Source of the DNA: Actinotalea alkalitolerans | GTDB lineage: Bacteria; Actinomycetota; Actinomycetes; Actinomycetales; Cellulomonadaceae | DNA: 64,000 nucleotides | Reading direction: 5' to 3' | Assembly (NCBI RefSeq): GCF_023369855.1 | Contig: NZ_JAMBPP010000006.1 | Coordinates: 186,001-250,000 of the forward strand | Part shown: piece by piece, positions 24,054-33,300 of the stretch | Position numbering within the stretch: the stretch's first letter is position 1 | How the letters are laid out: each line of letters opens with the position of its first letter | Position numbers and translations under genes: made by a program | The notes under the pieces: generated by a model | Told to the model about the DNA's origin: nothing | The model's input: only the letters and a program-made list of their open reading frames with translations | The model's database searches: none

Positions 24054-26564
24054 ATGGACATCTCGAACCGTGCCGTCGGCCTCCTCGCCTCTGCTGCCGT
24101 GCGTGCCCTGGACCGGGCCCGCCGCAGCGTCGGGCCGACGGTCCTTGCCTGGGAGGCCGAGCTCGCGACGGTGCGCGAACGGCTCGGACCCGCGTGGTCG
24201 GGGCTCGGTCTGGACGAGGTGGAGGTGCCTGACGGCGGCGGGACGCAGGCGCCGTCCGACGCCGTCCGCTTCGCCCGGCGGGTGGCAGCAGTCGTGTCCT
24301 CGAGCGGTTCGGCGGCGCCCCGCCGCGGATTCCCCGGCCTTGCTCGTCGGCTGGTCCGCCTGGACGACTACGACCCCACGGTCCGTCGCGTGGTGTGGCG
24401 GCGCGGGTTGGACGTCGTGGCCGCGGCGACCGCGCCCGTGGGCACGCCTGCGGGGGCGCAGCGCTATCGCGCGATGACCCGCGACCTGCTCGAGGTGGGG
24501 CGCGCGGCCGGGCTCGACCCGGCTGACCTGAGCGCGACGACCCGTACCGCTCTGCTGCGGTTCGTCGACGAGCGCCCCCCGGCCGCACCCCCCGTACGCG
24601 CCCCGCGATGGTCCGACACGGTCGGTGAGCGCATCGGGGTCATCGACGGGTCCGTCCTGGACTCGGTGGGTCTCCTCCCGGCCGACCGCAGGACGTACCG
24701 ACGCATCGGCGGCGCGGACGGGCTGCTCTGGACACCGCGCCGCGCACCCAGGACGGCGCGACGACGCCCCTCCCGGGCCTACGTCAACGCCGGCTTCTCG
24801 CCGGTCGAAGGGCCCCTGGCCCCCACCCTCGACCGGCTCGAGCGCGACACGACCTACTGGGTGTGGGTCGGCGTCGGTCCACAGGACCCTGGTGCGCTGG
24901 GCGGGGAACGAGAGCCCGTCCGCCCGTCGTCACTCGCCGACGGCGAGCCGATCGACGTGGTGCTGCTGCCCGACGCCGGCCTCGGCCTGGGGGAGTCGCA
25001 CTCCGGTCGGCTGCGGGTGGTGCCGGGCGGCCCGTTCGAGGTGGACCGCCCGGCCGAGGAGCCTCCGCCGGGGGCGGGCGACCACCCGCCTCGGCTGTAC
25101 TTCATGCTGCGTACGCCCCCTGACCGCGGCACGTGGCGGATCCGGTGCGCGCTGATGGCGCACGGGGTGCTGCTGCACGTCGAGCAGCTCACGGTGGTCG
25201 TCGGGCCCTCGCGTCGCAGCAACCGGGCACGCACGACCTACCGCGTGGTCACGGACCTGGGTGCGAGCGCCGCCTACCGGACCCTGCGCGCGCCGACCCT
25301 GTCCGTCTACGCGAACAACGGTCCGGGCACCCACGACTTCTCCTTCCTCCTGGCCGGGGCCACCGAGCCGTTGCGGACCGCCCAGGCGAGCCTCGACGCG
25401 CAGGACGTCATCACCCTGACCGGTCTGGCCCGGCGGGCCCTCGGCCAGGTCAGCTGGGGCAGCCCCGGGCCGTACGCCCCGGGGTCGCCCAACGCCAACG
25501 CGTGGAGCGGCAGCCGGTTCGCGTCGCCCGAGGTGGCGGCGCGCCAGCTCGTCGACCTGGCCTACGCGGGTCGGCTGCTGTGGTCGGCCTTCGCCCAGGC
25601 GCTGGACCGCGACCCGGACTTCGTCGACCAGCTGCGTGAGGGCATGCGACGACCGGGCAGCGTCCAGCTCGCGGTCAAGGAGAACCCGAGCCACGTGGTA
25701 CCCCTTCAGATGCTGTACGACCGGCGGCTGGACACCACCCGGCGCGACGACCTCACCCTGTGCGAGGCGAGCCGGTCCTGGCTCGAGCAGCCCACCGCGA
25801 CCCTCCCGTGCGCCGACGGAGAGTGCCCCCAGGAGGACGCGCCTCTCGTCGTATGCGCTGCGGGCTTCTGGGGGTACCGGCACCAGGTGAGCCTTGGCCT
25901 GTCGAACCCCTCGGGCTCGACGAGCGACCTCGCGACGGTCCCGAGCGCTCGGCCGCCGCGCACGGTGGCCGCCGTGGCGACCGATCCCGCCGTCGTGGCG
26001 TCGTGGGGTCCGCACGAGGTGGCGCTGCGCCAGTGGGTCGACATCGCCCGGCCGCTCGGCACGAACGCCGCGGAGGTGCTCACGGCGATGGGGGAGGAGC
26101 AGCCGACCATCGCCTACTTCCTGACTCATCTCGTGCACGTCGACCAGCACCCCTACCTCCGGGTGGGGACCGTCGGGGGGATCGACGCGGGGGTCCTGCA
26201 GGACTCCGGGCTGCGGCTGCGGGCCCGCCCACTGGTCTTCCTCAACGCGTGCGAGTCCGCCGGGGTCAGCCCCGAACGGGTGCTCGGGCTCGTCGACCGG
26301 TTCCTGGCCCACGGGGCGAGCGCAGCGGTGGGCACCGAGGTCACCGTGTTCGTCGACCTCGCCGCACGCTTCGGTGAGGCCTTCCTGCGCCGGTTCGCCG
26401 CGGGGTCTCCTCTGGCCGAGTCGATGCGAGCGGGCCGGGTCGAGATGCTCGGCCTGGGCAACCCGCTGGGTCTGGCCTACGTGAGCTACGGGCTGCACGA
26501 CCTGCATCTGGCGCCCGGCGGTGCGACGCACGCCGGTGGAGGCGGTGCGGCGGTCAGCGCGTGA
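24054..26564 (+). CDS. CHAT-domain (caspase-like) protease protein
   Basis: 836 residues from ATG 24054, preceded by GGGAGG. Residues 1-200 are helical and Arg/Ala-rich. Residues ~265-390 form a beta-rich, Ig-like region (TYWVWVGVGPQDPGAL; RTPPDRGTWRIRCALMAHGV). The C-terminal CHAT domain has the dyad His692 (AYFLTHLVH) and Cys733 (VFLNACESAG), 41 residues apart, followed by FLAHGASAAVGTEVTVFVD and SPLAESMRAGRVEML, as in other CHAT peptidases. Such proteases often execute cell-death or defence responses, but no NTPase, TPR or phage sensor is encoded next to it. Function here unknown. Confidence 0.82.
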   Translation: MDISNRAVGLLASAAVRALDRARRSVGPTVLAWEAELATVRERLGPAWSGLGLDEVEVPDGGGTQAPSDAVRFARRVAAVVSSSGSAAPRRGFPGLARRLVRLDDYDPTVRRVVWRRGLDVVAAATAPVGTPAGAQRYRAMTRDLLEVGRAAGLDPADLSATTRTALLRFVDERPPAAPPVRAPRWSDTVGERIGVIDGSVLDSVGLLPADRRTYRRIGGADGLLWTPRRAPRTARRRPSRAYVNAGFSPVEGPLAPTLDRLERDTTYWVWVGVGPQDPGALGGEREPVRPSSLADGEPIDVVLLPDAGLGLGESHSGRLRVVPGGPFEVDRPAEEPPPGAGDHPPRLYFMLRTPPDRGTWRIRCALMAHGVLLHVEQLTVVVGPSRRSNRARTTYRVVTDLGASAAYRTLRAPTLSVYANNGPGTHDFSFLLAGATEPLRTAQASLDAQDVITLTGLARRALGQVSWGSPGPYAPGSPNANAWSGSRFASPEVAARQLVDLAYAGRLLWSAFAQALDRDPDFVDQLREGMRRPGSVQLAVKENPSHVVPLQMLYDRRLDTTRRDDLTLCEASRSWLEQPTATLPCADGECPQEDAPLVVCAAGFWGYRHQVSLGLSNPSGSTSDLATVPSARPPRTVAAVATDPAVVASWGPHEVALRQWVDIARPLGTNAAEVLTAMGEEQPTIAYFLTHLVHVDQHPYLRVGTVGGIDAGVLQDSGLRLRARPLVFLNACESAGVSPERVLGLVDRFLAHGASAAVGTEVTVFVDLAARFGEAFLRRFAAGSPLAESMRAGRVEMLGLGNPLGLAYVSYGLHDLHLAPGGATHAGGGGAAVSA

Positions 26565-26599
26565 GGGCTCGCCGCGCCGACCGTCGCGGCGAGCCCTCA
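26562..26599. terminator. Bidirectional terminator containing both stop codons
   Basis: Perfect 15-bp arms 26562-26576 and 26585-26599 around an 8-base loop. The left arm begins with the CHAT gene's TGA and the right arm ends with the reverse complement of the convergent oxidoreductase's TGA. Confidence 0.85.
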
Positions 26600-27979
26600 G
26601 GTCAGGGTCGGCACCTCGTGGTTGGCCCGGAGGACCCCCGTCGGGTCCAGGGCCGTGCGGATCCTGCGGAGCCGGTCCCACGCCTCGGGGGTGTAGGCGC
26701 TGGACACGTCCACGTGACCGCCGACGAAGTTGAGGTACTGCCCACCCGTCGCCCAGGGCGCGAGGGCCCCGGTCACGCGGTCCACGTCCTGATGGCACCG
26801 CGCAGCCGTCTCCGCGTCGGCCGCGATGCCGACGGCCAGCACGGCGAGCTCCCCCGGGACGGTGCTCAGGGCACCGTCGGCCGGTCGGGCCAACGCCCCG
26901 CCCAGGTGGACCAGCTCGACGGCCGGGAGCGAGCAGTCGGCGTCGGGCCCGGCCACGGCCAGCAACCGGTCGATGCCCTCCTGCGTCGGTGTGGTGACCA
27001 GCGAGCTCCCGGTCACCACGGGGGTCGGTCCCTCGGGGTCCATGCTGAGGCGCACCAGCGCCGGGGTCGGTGTGCGCGTGAACGTGTCGAGCTCGGGGGA
27101 GTGGGCGCGCAGCGCTGCGAGCAGGCCCGCGGCGGCGTCGTCGTCGGTCAGCAGGGCCCCGATCACCGCGACGAGGCGACGGCCACGCAGCGGAGCGGGT
27201 ACCTCGGGGAACGGGGGGAGCTGCAGCAGCTGGAGCGAGGTGCTCGCGAGCTCGGGCGCGTCCTGGGTCCACTCGAGCCAGGCGGGGATCACCGTGGCGG
27301 CATGGGTGACGTCCCAGGCGAGCATCCCGGCGACGCACGTCGTGAAGGGAAGGGTGTCGAAGGTCAGCTCGGTGATCACGCCCAGGTTGCCCCCGCCCCC
27401 GCGCAGGGCCCACAGCAGCTCAGGCTCCCTGCTGTCCACCCTCGCCACCGAGCCGTCGGCCAGGACCATCTCGGCGGCCGTGAGGTGGCTCGACTGCAGG
27501 CCGTGCCGTCGCGCGTACCAGCCGATACCTCCGCCCACGGAGTAGCCCACCACGCCGACGTCGGGAGACGAGCCGTGGCGGACCGAGACCCGTGCGCCGG
27601 ATGCCGCGTCCACGACGTCGAGCCACAGCGTCCCGGCCCCCACGGTCGCCGACCTGCCGTCCTCGGAGAGGCTGACACCGGTCATGCCCGCCGTCCGCAG
27701 CAGCAGCACGTCGGCCAGCGATCCCAGGGGACCTGCGTTGTGGCCTGTGGCCTGGGGCGCGACACGCAGCCCGGCAGCGGTGGCCGCCCGCACGGCGGCG
27801 ACCACGTCGTGGGTGCACGTGGCGTCGACGACCGCGGCGGGCCGTTGCTCGACCGTGGTGTTCCAGGGTGTGCTGAGCGCTGCGTATCCGGGGTCGCCGG
27901 GCAGGTGCAGACCGGCGGGTCCCAGGCGCCGCAGGGTCGCCCCGCGGGAGGAGGGCGACTCTGCGGTGCGCGTGGTCAT
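26597..27979 (-). CDS. FAD-linked oxidoreductase (BBE/VAO family)
   Basis: 460 residues. The PP-type FAD-binding domain shows AAVRAATAAGLRVAPQATGHNAG, where His is at the usual flavinylation position, VGAGTLWLDVV and SPDVGVVGYSVGGGIGWYARR. A BBE-like C-terminus reads YLNFVGGHVDVSSAYTPEAWDRLRRIRTALDPTGVLRANHEV. These enzymes oxidise alcohols, sugars or alkaloid-like substrates using O2. No signal peptide. The start overlaps the upstream NAD(P)-binding gene by ATGA, so the two form an operon divergent from a LuxR regulator. Confidence 0.88.
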   Translation of the reverse strand: MTTRTAESPSSRGATLRRLGPAGLHLPGDPGYAALSTPWNTTVEQRPAAVVDATCTHDVVAAVRAATAAGLRVAPQATGHNAGPLGSLADVLLLRTAGMTGVSLSEDGRSATVGAGTLWLDVVDAASGARVSVRHGSSPDVGVVGYSVGGGIGWYARRHGLQSSHLTAAEMVLADGSVARVDSREPELLWALRGGGGNLGVITELTFDTLPFTTCVAGMLAWDVTHAATVIPAWLEWTQDAPELASTSLQLLQLPPFPEVPAPLRGRRLVAVIGALLTDDDAAAGLLAALRAHSPELDTFTRTPTPALVRLSMDPEGPTPVVTGSSLVTTPTQEGIDRLLAVAGPDADCSLPAVELVHLGGALARPADGALSTVPGELAVLAVGIAADAETAARCHQDVDRVTGALAPWATGGQYLNFVGGHVDVSSAYTPEAWDRLRRIRTALDPTGVLRANHEVPTLT

Positions 27980-28668
27980 GGCCGCCTCCGGCTCGCGGGG
28001 GCGGACACCTCGGTGTTCTGGAGCTGCCTGCTGCGCCGGGTGGTCGCGATCATCGGCGCGGTCCGGATCGTCGTGGGGTCGGTCAGGCAGGTGAGCATGA
28101 GCCGGGCGACGTCGCCGCGGGTCACGCTGCTCCACGGGCCGAGGCGCAGGTGCCCGGTGCGTGGCTGCGACGTCACGGGTCCCTCGACCACCCGGGGCGC
28201 GCGCACGACCGTCCAGTCGACGTCGCTGCTCCGTACGGCGTCGGCCATGGCACGGGACTCGGGGAGCAGGCGCCGGTTGCCCAACCACAGCAGGGGAAGG
28301 ATGACCCGGCGGCCGAGGTTGTCGGGGTCGCCGGGGAAGTCCAGGTGGAACCCCTGCATGACCACCAGCCGGCGGATGCCGAGGGCGCTCATCCCCGCGA
28401 GGACGTTGACCGTCCCCGCACCCATGCTGGCGGGGTCGTCGAACCCGCCGAGGCTCGACAGGACGGCGTCCGCCCCCTCGAGGGTCGTGAGCACGGCGGC
28501 CGGGTCCTTGGCGTCGCCGGGCACCACCTCGACCGACGGGTCCAGGAGGTGCTGCCGTGGTCGTGGTCGGGGCCGCACCAGGGCCTTGACGTGGTGACCC
28601 TCGAGGAGCGCCCGGGCCACGACAGCCCTGCCCACCGTCCCGGTCGCACCGAACACCGCGAGCTCCAT
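27976..28668 (-). CDS. NAD(P)-binding Rossmann protein (atypical SDR, NmrA-like)
   Basis: 230 residues starting MELAVFGATGTVGRAVVARA: the GxxGxxG dinucleotide motif lies at residues 7-13 and the rest follows the atypical SDR fold (VVPGDAKDPAAVLTTLEGADAVLSSLGG; DWTVVRAPRVV). There is no canonical YxxxK, so it may be a sensor or a reductase of unusual chemistry. First gene of the operon with the FAD oxidoreductase; upstream and divergent is a LuxR-type regulator, 124 bp away. Confidence 0.85.
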   Translation of the reverse strand: MELAVFGATGTVGRAVVARALLEGHHVKALVRPRPRPRQHLLDPSVEVVPGDAKDPAAVLTTLEGADAVLSSLGGFDDPASMGAGTVNVLAGMSALGIRRLVVMQGFHLDFPGDPDNLGRRVILPLLWLGNRRLLPESRAMADAVRSSDVDWTVVRAPRVVEGPVTSQPRTGHLRLGPWSSVTRGDVARLMLTCLTDPTTIRTAPMIATTRRSRQLQNTEVSAPASRRRP

Positions 28669-28792
28669 GGTCTCCTCCTCGATCGCGCCGGTACCCCTCC
28701 TGACGTCGACGACGCTACGGAGCCCGCACCGTCCGGGGCATCCCACATTCCTGGTATTTCCTGCGCGGTCCGTGCCTCGTACCGTGGGGGAG

Positions 28793-29959
28793 GTGGCCAC
28801 GGATGCCCGCGAGAGGGCGCTCGACAAGCTCGCCCGGATGGTGGGCGAGCCGACCCACCTGGCTGAGCTCTGGCGGGGCTGCACCGAGGTGCTCGGCGAC
28901 GTGCTGCCCCACTACTGGACGCCGTGCTGGTTCACCGTCGATCCCGCCTCGCTGCTCGTGACGAGTCACGTCCACGAGGGGATGGACCGGATGCCCGACG
29001 AGTGGCTGGTCAACGAGTACTACGGCGAGGAGGTGCACCGCATCGTCGACGTGATCGGGTCCCCGTCGGGGGTCTCCACCCTGCACGAGGTCACCGGGGG
29101 TGTGCCGTCCACCACCCGGCGCTGGCACCTGAACATGACCCTGGGTGGCGACCAGGAGATGCTCGCGAGGCTGCGCACCTCGACCGGCGAGGACTGGGGC
29201 CTGGTCGGTGTGTACCGCGAGCCGGGTGCGCCGGCCTTCGACGAGGAGGACAAGCGGTTCCTGAGGGCTGCCGGTCCGCACCTGGCCGAGGGCGCGCGGC
29301 GTGCCCTGCTCATCGGCGAGGCGGCCGAGCCGGACCATCCCCAGGCCCCGGGCCTGGTGATCCTGGACGAGACGTGGCAGGTGAGGTCCACCACCCCCGG
29401 GGTCGACGGCTGGCTCCGTGAGCTGCCGGACGGCGACATGGACGCGGGCCGTCTGCCCTCGGCGGTCCTGGCGGTCGCCGCGCAGGCGCGAGCGGCCGCG
29501 CAGGACCCGACGCGGCCGAGCGGCGCGGTCCTGTCCCGGGTCCGCGCGAGGAACGGTGCCTGGGTGGTGCTGCACGGGGCGTGCCTGGTCGAGGACGGCA
29601 GCCGCCGGGTCGCGGTCATCGTCGAGCCTGCCGCACCCGACCGGATCTCACCGCTGCTGATGGCCGCCTACCACCTGACCCCTCGCGAGAAGGAGGTCAC
29701 CCGACTGGTCCTGCGCGGCGACTCCACCTCGGCCATCGCGCGCGAGCTCTTCTGCTCGCCGCACACCGTGCAGCAGCACCTCAAGAGCATCTTCGACAAG
29801 ACGGGTGTCAGGTCCCGGCGGGACCTGGTGGGGACGGTGTTCTTCGCGCACTTCGAGCCGCGGTTCCGCGAGAACGAGCAGCGCGTCGTGGCCGGGCTGC
29901 CCATCCGTGGTGCGCCGCGCTCCGACCTCGGTGGGCTCCCCGCCCGACCCAGGGCCTGA
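28793..29959 (+). CDS. LuxR-family transcriptional regulator
   Basis: About 388 residues. A GAF-like N-terminal region (LWRGCTEVLGDVLPHYWTPCWF; LNMTLGGDQEMLARLRTSTG) precedes a LuxR HTH (LTPREKEVTRLVLRGDSTSA, VQQHLKSIFDKTGVRSRRDL). The start is uncertain: GTG 28793 gives VATDARERALDK, while GTG 28784 and 28772 are also in frame. Its divergent position suggests control of the neighbouring NAD(P)-binding/FAD oxidoreductase operon; an inferred ligand or redox cue would bind the N-terminal domain. Confidence 0.82.
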   Translation: MATDARERALDKLARMVGEPTHLAELWRGCTEVLGDVLPHYWTPCWFTVDPASLLVTSHVHEGMDRMPDEWLVNEYYGEEVHRIVDVIGSPSGVSTLHEVTGGVPSTTRRWHLNMTLGGDQEMLARLRTSTGEDWGLVGVYREPGAPAFDEEDKRFLRAAGPHLAEGARRALLIGEAAEPDHPQAPGLVILDETWQVRSTTPGVDGWLRELPDGDMDAGRLPSAVLAVAAQARAAAQDPTRPSGAVLSRVRARNGAWVVLHGACLVEDGSRRVAVIVEPAAPDRISPLLMAAYHLTPREKEVTRLVLRGDSTSAIARELFCSPHTVQQHLKSIFDKTGVRSRRDLVGTVFFAHFEPRFRENEQRVVAGLPIRGAPRSDLGGLPARPRA

Positions 29960-29971
29960 CCGCCGGCCGGA

Positions 29972-29987
29972 CGCCCGGCGCCGGGCG
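29972..29987 (+). terminator. Palindrome behind the LuxR gene
   Basis: CGCCCGGCGCCGGGCG, a perfect 16-bp palindrome 13 bp after the stop codon; a likely terminator. The remaining gap to 30400 has a 9-bp-arm hairpin at 30069-30096 and the candidate RNA listed separately; no protein-coding gene was convincing. Confidence 0.5.
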
Positions 29988-30212
29988 GCGCGCGGACGCC
30001 GGCGAGGCGTTCACCCGTTCGGGCGATGATCTCCCGCGGTTTCCGTCGTGTGAGCGATCACCTCGCGCGACCTGCGCGGCAGTAGATGCGCAGGTCAACG
30101 GATCTCGTTCGGGCCCGTTGTTCGGTCGGCGGCCGTCCGGTGTCCTCCCAGTGGTCGCCCAGGCGTCGTTCAGTGTTTGACCAGATGCCGGTCCCGGGGG
30201 CACACTTGACCC

Positions 30213-30304
30213 TGACAGTGCGCATCGCCTGCCCCCTGCGCGGTGCGCACTGTTCTGACTTCGACCTCGGGAGGTCGCCGCTTCGGCGGTGGCCTCCCGA
30301 GGTC
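30213..30304 (+). ncRNA. Candidate small structured RNA (promoter, two hairpins, terminator)
   Basis: -35 TTGACC (30177-30182), 18-bp spacer and -10-like CACACT (30201-30206) precede two stem-loops. The first pairs 30215-30224 with 30244-30253 around a C-rich loop. The second pairs 30263-30274 with 30293-30304 perfectly and folds inward to a CCGC-TTCG-GCGG tetraloop, a strong terminator. The C-rich loop recalls actinobacterial C-loop sRNAs, but the run is only five Cs, so I do not assign a family. It could instead be an attenuator for the gene at 30400. Confidence 0.35.
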
Positions 30305-30399
30305 GTTCCCGGGCCAGAGAGCCCCGTCCCCGGGTGCACTTGGGCCCGGCTCGGCGCGGCGTGCGGGATGAACCCGCGCGACCCGGTTAGCGTGCCAGG

Positions 30400-33300
30400 G
30401 TGACTGCTCCCGCTCGCATCTCCGGGCCGGGACCTGACGGCAGGGACGACCGCACGCCGGACGGTCCTGACCGTCCCGACCGCCCTGCCACCGCCGATCG
30501 CCCTGTCGGGATCGTCCAGCCCACCGCCGCCGAGCGGGTGAGCGCTGCCGTGCACACCTGGCGCGAGTCGCTGGTCGAGCGCGCCGGGGAGTCCGCCCTG
30601 GCTGACGTCCAGCGTCTCGGCGACGCCGTGCTGGACCTGTCGGCCGCCCACCCCTCCGGTATCGCACAGCTGTTCGCCGGCCGGCCGACGCACCTGTCCA
30701 ACCTGGTCCGCGAGGGCGGCGCCCTGTCCGTGGCGAAGCGTCGCGCCCGAGCCGTCGGCCTGCGTGCCGACGACCACGCGCAGCGGTACGGGCTGGCGTC
30801 CGCGTTCCTCGCGATCGGGATCGCCACCTGGACCGAAGAGGTGGTCGACGGCGGTGCACCCGGCACGGGTCGCGACGACGTCGGCGCCCTGGCCCATGCG
30901 TTGCGTCCCTCCTCGACCACCGACGACACCGACCGCGACGGCGAGGGTCCGCGCCGTCGCACGCTGCACGCACCGGTACTCCTGCGACCCGTCGCGGTGC
31001 ACCCACGGGGGCGTGGCGAGAGCGACTACGACCTCGCGCTGGACCCCTCGCTCGAGATCAACCCGCTGCTCGCCGGGGCGCTGCGCGCGCGCGGCGCCCT
31101 GCTCGACCCCGCCGCACTGGCCCGAGGCGCCTTCACCGCAGGAGGCTTCGACCCGCGGCCCGCGCTCGAGCGCCTGCGAGCCCTCGGCGCCGCCGTCCTG
31201 GACGAGTTCCACCTCGAGGACAGGCTCCTGGTCGGGACCTTCGTGCACCCCGAGCAGGTGCTCGTCGACGACCTGGACGCCCAGTCCGCAGACCTGGCGC
31301 GCCACGAGGTCGTCACGGCCCTCGCCGGTGACCAGCGGTCGATCGACGCGCTGTCCTACCCGTTGCCGCTGCCGGTGCGCGGGGACCGCGACCCGGACGA
31401 CGAGCGCGGGGTCGGCGACCTCGACACCGCCCAGGCGCACGTGCTGGACGCGGTGGCCGCGGGGCACCACCTGCTGGTCGACGCGCCGGCCGGCAGCGAC
31501 GTCGCCGGCACCCTGGCCGCTGTCGTGGCCGACGCCGCGGCGAGCGGTCGCACCGTGCTCTACGTGGCGGGGCACCGTCGCTCGGCCACCGCGGTGGTGG
31601 ACCGGCTGACCGCACTGGGACTGGGTGACCTCGTCCTGGACGTCGCGCCCGACTCGGGATGGCGATCGGCGGCAGCCCGACGGCTGCTCGGCGCGATGAC
31701 CATCGAGGCAGCACCCGTGGACGCCTCGAAGGTCGATGTCGTCCGTCGTGAGCTGCTGGACCGGCGCGGGCGCCTGCACTCCTACATCGAGGGGCTCCAC
31801 ACCCGTCGTGAGCCGTGGGGGGTCTCGCCCTACGACGCGCTCCAGGCGCTCGCCCGGCTCACCTCGACCCGTCCCTCACCCCAGACCAGGGTGCGGCTGA
31901 CCGCACCGGTCGCCGAGGCCCTGGACAGCGAGAACCGGTCGCGGGCCGCGGCCGACCTGGTGCGGGCCGCGGGCCTGGGTGCCTTCGCGCCCGCTGTCCG
32001 GGCCAGTGGCTGGTTCGGGGCCGTCCTGCTCACGCAGGACCTGGCCGACGCTGCGCTGCAGCGGATCGACCGACTCCTGGACACGTCGCTGCCGACCCTG
32101 CAGGAGCAGGTGGCGGCCGTGGCGGGCACCACCGGCCTGACCCCCGCGGCGACCCCGGCGCAGTGGTCCGAGCAGCTCCGGATGCTGGCGGGTGTGCGTG
32201 GTGCCCTGGACGTGTTCCAGCCGATCATCTTCGAGCGGTCGGCGGCCGACCTCATCGCCGCGACCGCGAGCCGCCAGTGGCGGGCCGAGCGCGGGATCAC
32301 GATGAGCAGGGTGCTCCGGCAGCGTCTGCGTCGCCAGGCCAAGGACCTCCTGCGCCCCGGCCGACCGGTCGCCGACCTCCACGGCGCCCTCGTCGACGTC
32401 CAGGCCCAGCGCGAGGTGTGGCGGGCGCACTGCCCGGCCGGCGGCTGGCCCCGCATCCCCGAGGGTCTCGCCCACATCGAGCACGACTTCGGTGACGTCG
32501 ACGCCGACCTGCGGGCCCTGGAGGCCGTGCTGGTCGGCACGGTCGGAGGCGGCGAGCTCTCGACCCTGCCGTGGGCCGACCTGGTCGACCGGCTCCACCG
32601 GCTGCGCCAGGACCGCTCGGCTCTCGACGCCCTGCCCGAGCGCACCACCTTGGTGCGCAACCTCGAGCGCCGCGGGCTGGCCGATCTGCTTGCCGACCTC
32701 GCCGACCGGCGGGTCCCGACCGGGTTGGTGGCGGCCGAGCTCGACCTGACCTGGTGGAGCACCGTGCTCGAGCAGCTGCTTGCCGCCGACCCCGCCCTGG
32801 CCGGCTACGACGGCGCCGCGCTGGGCCGACTGGTCGCGGAGTTCCGCACGCTGGACCGCCGGTTCCTCACCGACCGTGCGGCTCTCGTGCGCGACTCGAC
32901 CCGCGAGGCCCTGCGCACGCGGCTGCGCGCTGCCGACGAGCAGACCCAGCTCCTGTTCGGTGAGCTCGTCGAGGACAGGTTCACCAGCCTGCGGCAGACC
33001 GCCGAGGCCTACCCCGAGGTGGCTCGGCACCTGCGTCCGTGCCTGGTGGCTGCGCCGATGCTCGTCCCGCAGCTGCTGCCACCGACGCGCAGCGAGGACC
33101 TGGTGATCCTCGACGCGGCGGGTCACCTGCCGCTCGAGACGGTCGTCAGCGCGCTGGCCCGGGGACGGCAGGTCCTCGTCGTGGGCGACACCCGCTCGGC
33201 CTCGGGCACGGCCCTGCAACGCCTGGCCGAGGTGCTTCCCGCGATCGCCCTGCACGCCGACACCTCGCGCCGCGACCCGTACCTGACGGCCTTCCTCTCC

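Noticed and set aside
24054-26564. A full CHAT-based CRISPR (type III-E) or TPR-CHAT system
   Set aside because: No cas genes, CRISPR repeats or TPR arrays lie near it; only the CHAT domain is shared with those systems.
30213-30253. 6C-type actinobacterial sRNA
   Set aside because: Only five consecutive Cs in one loop; the family needs runs of six or more in two loops. Left as an unclassified RNA.
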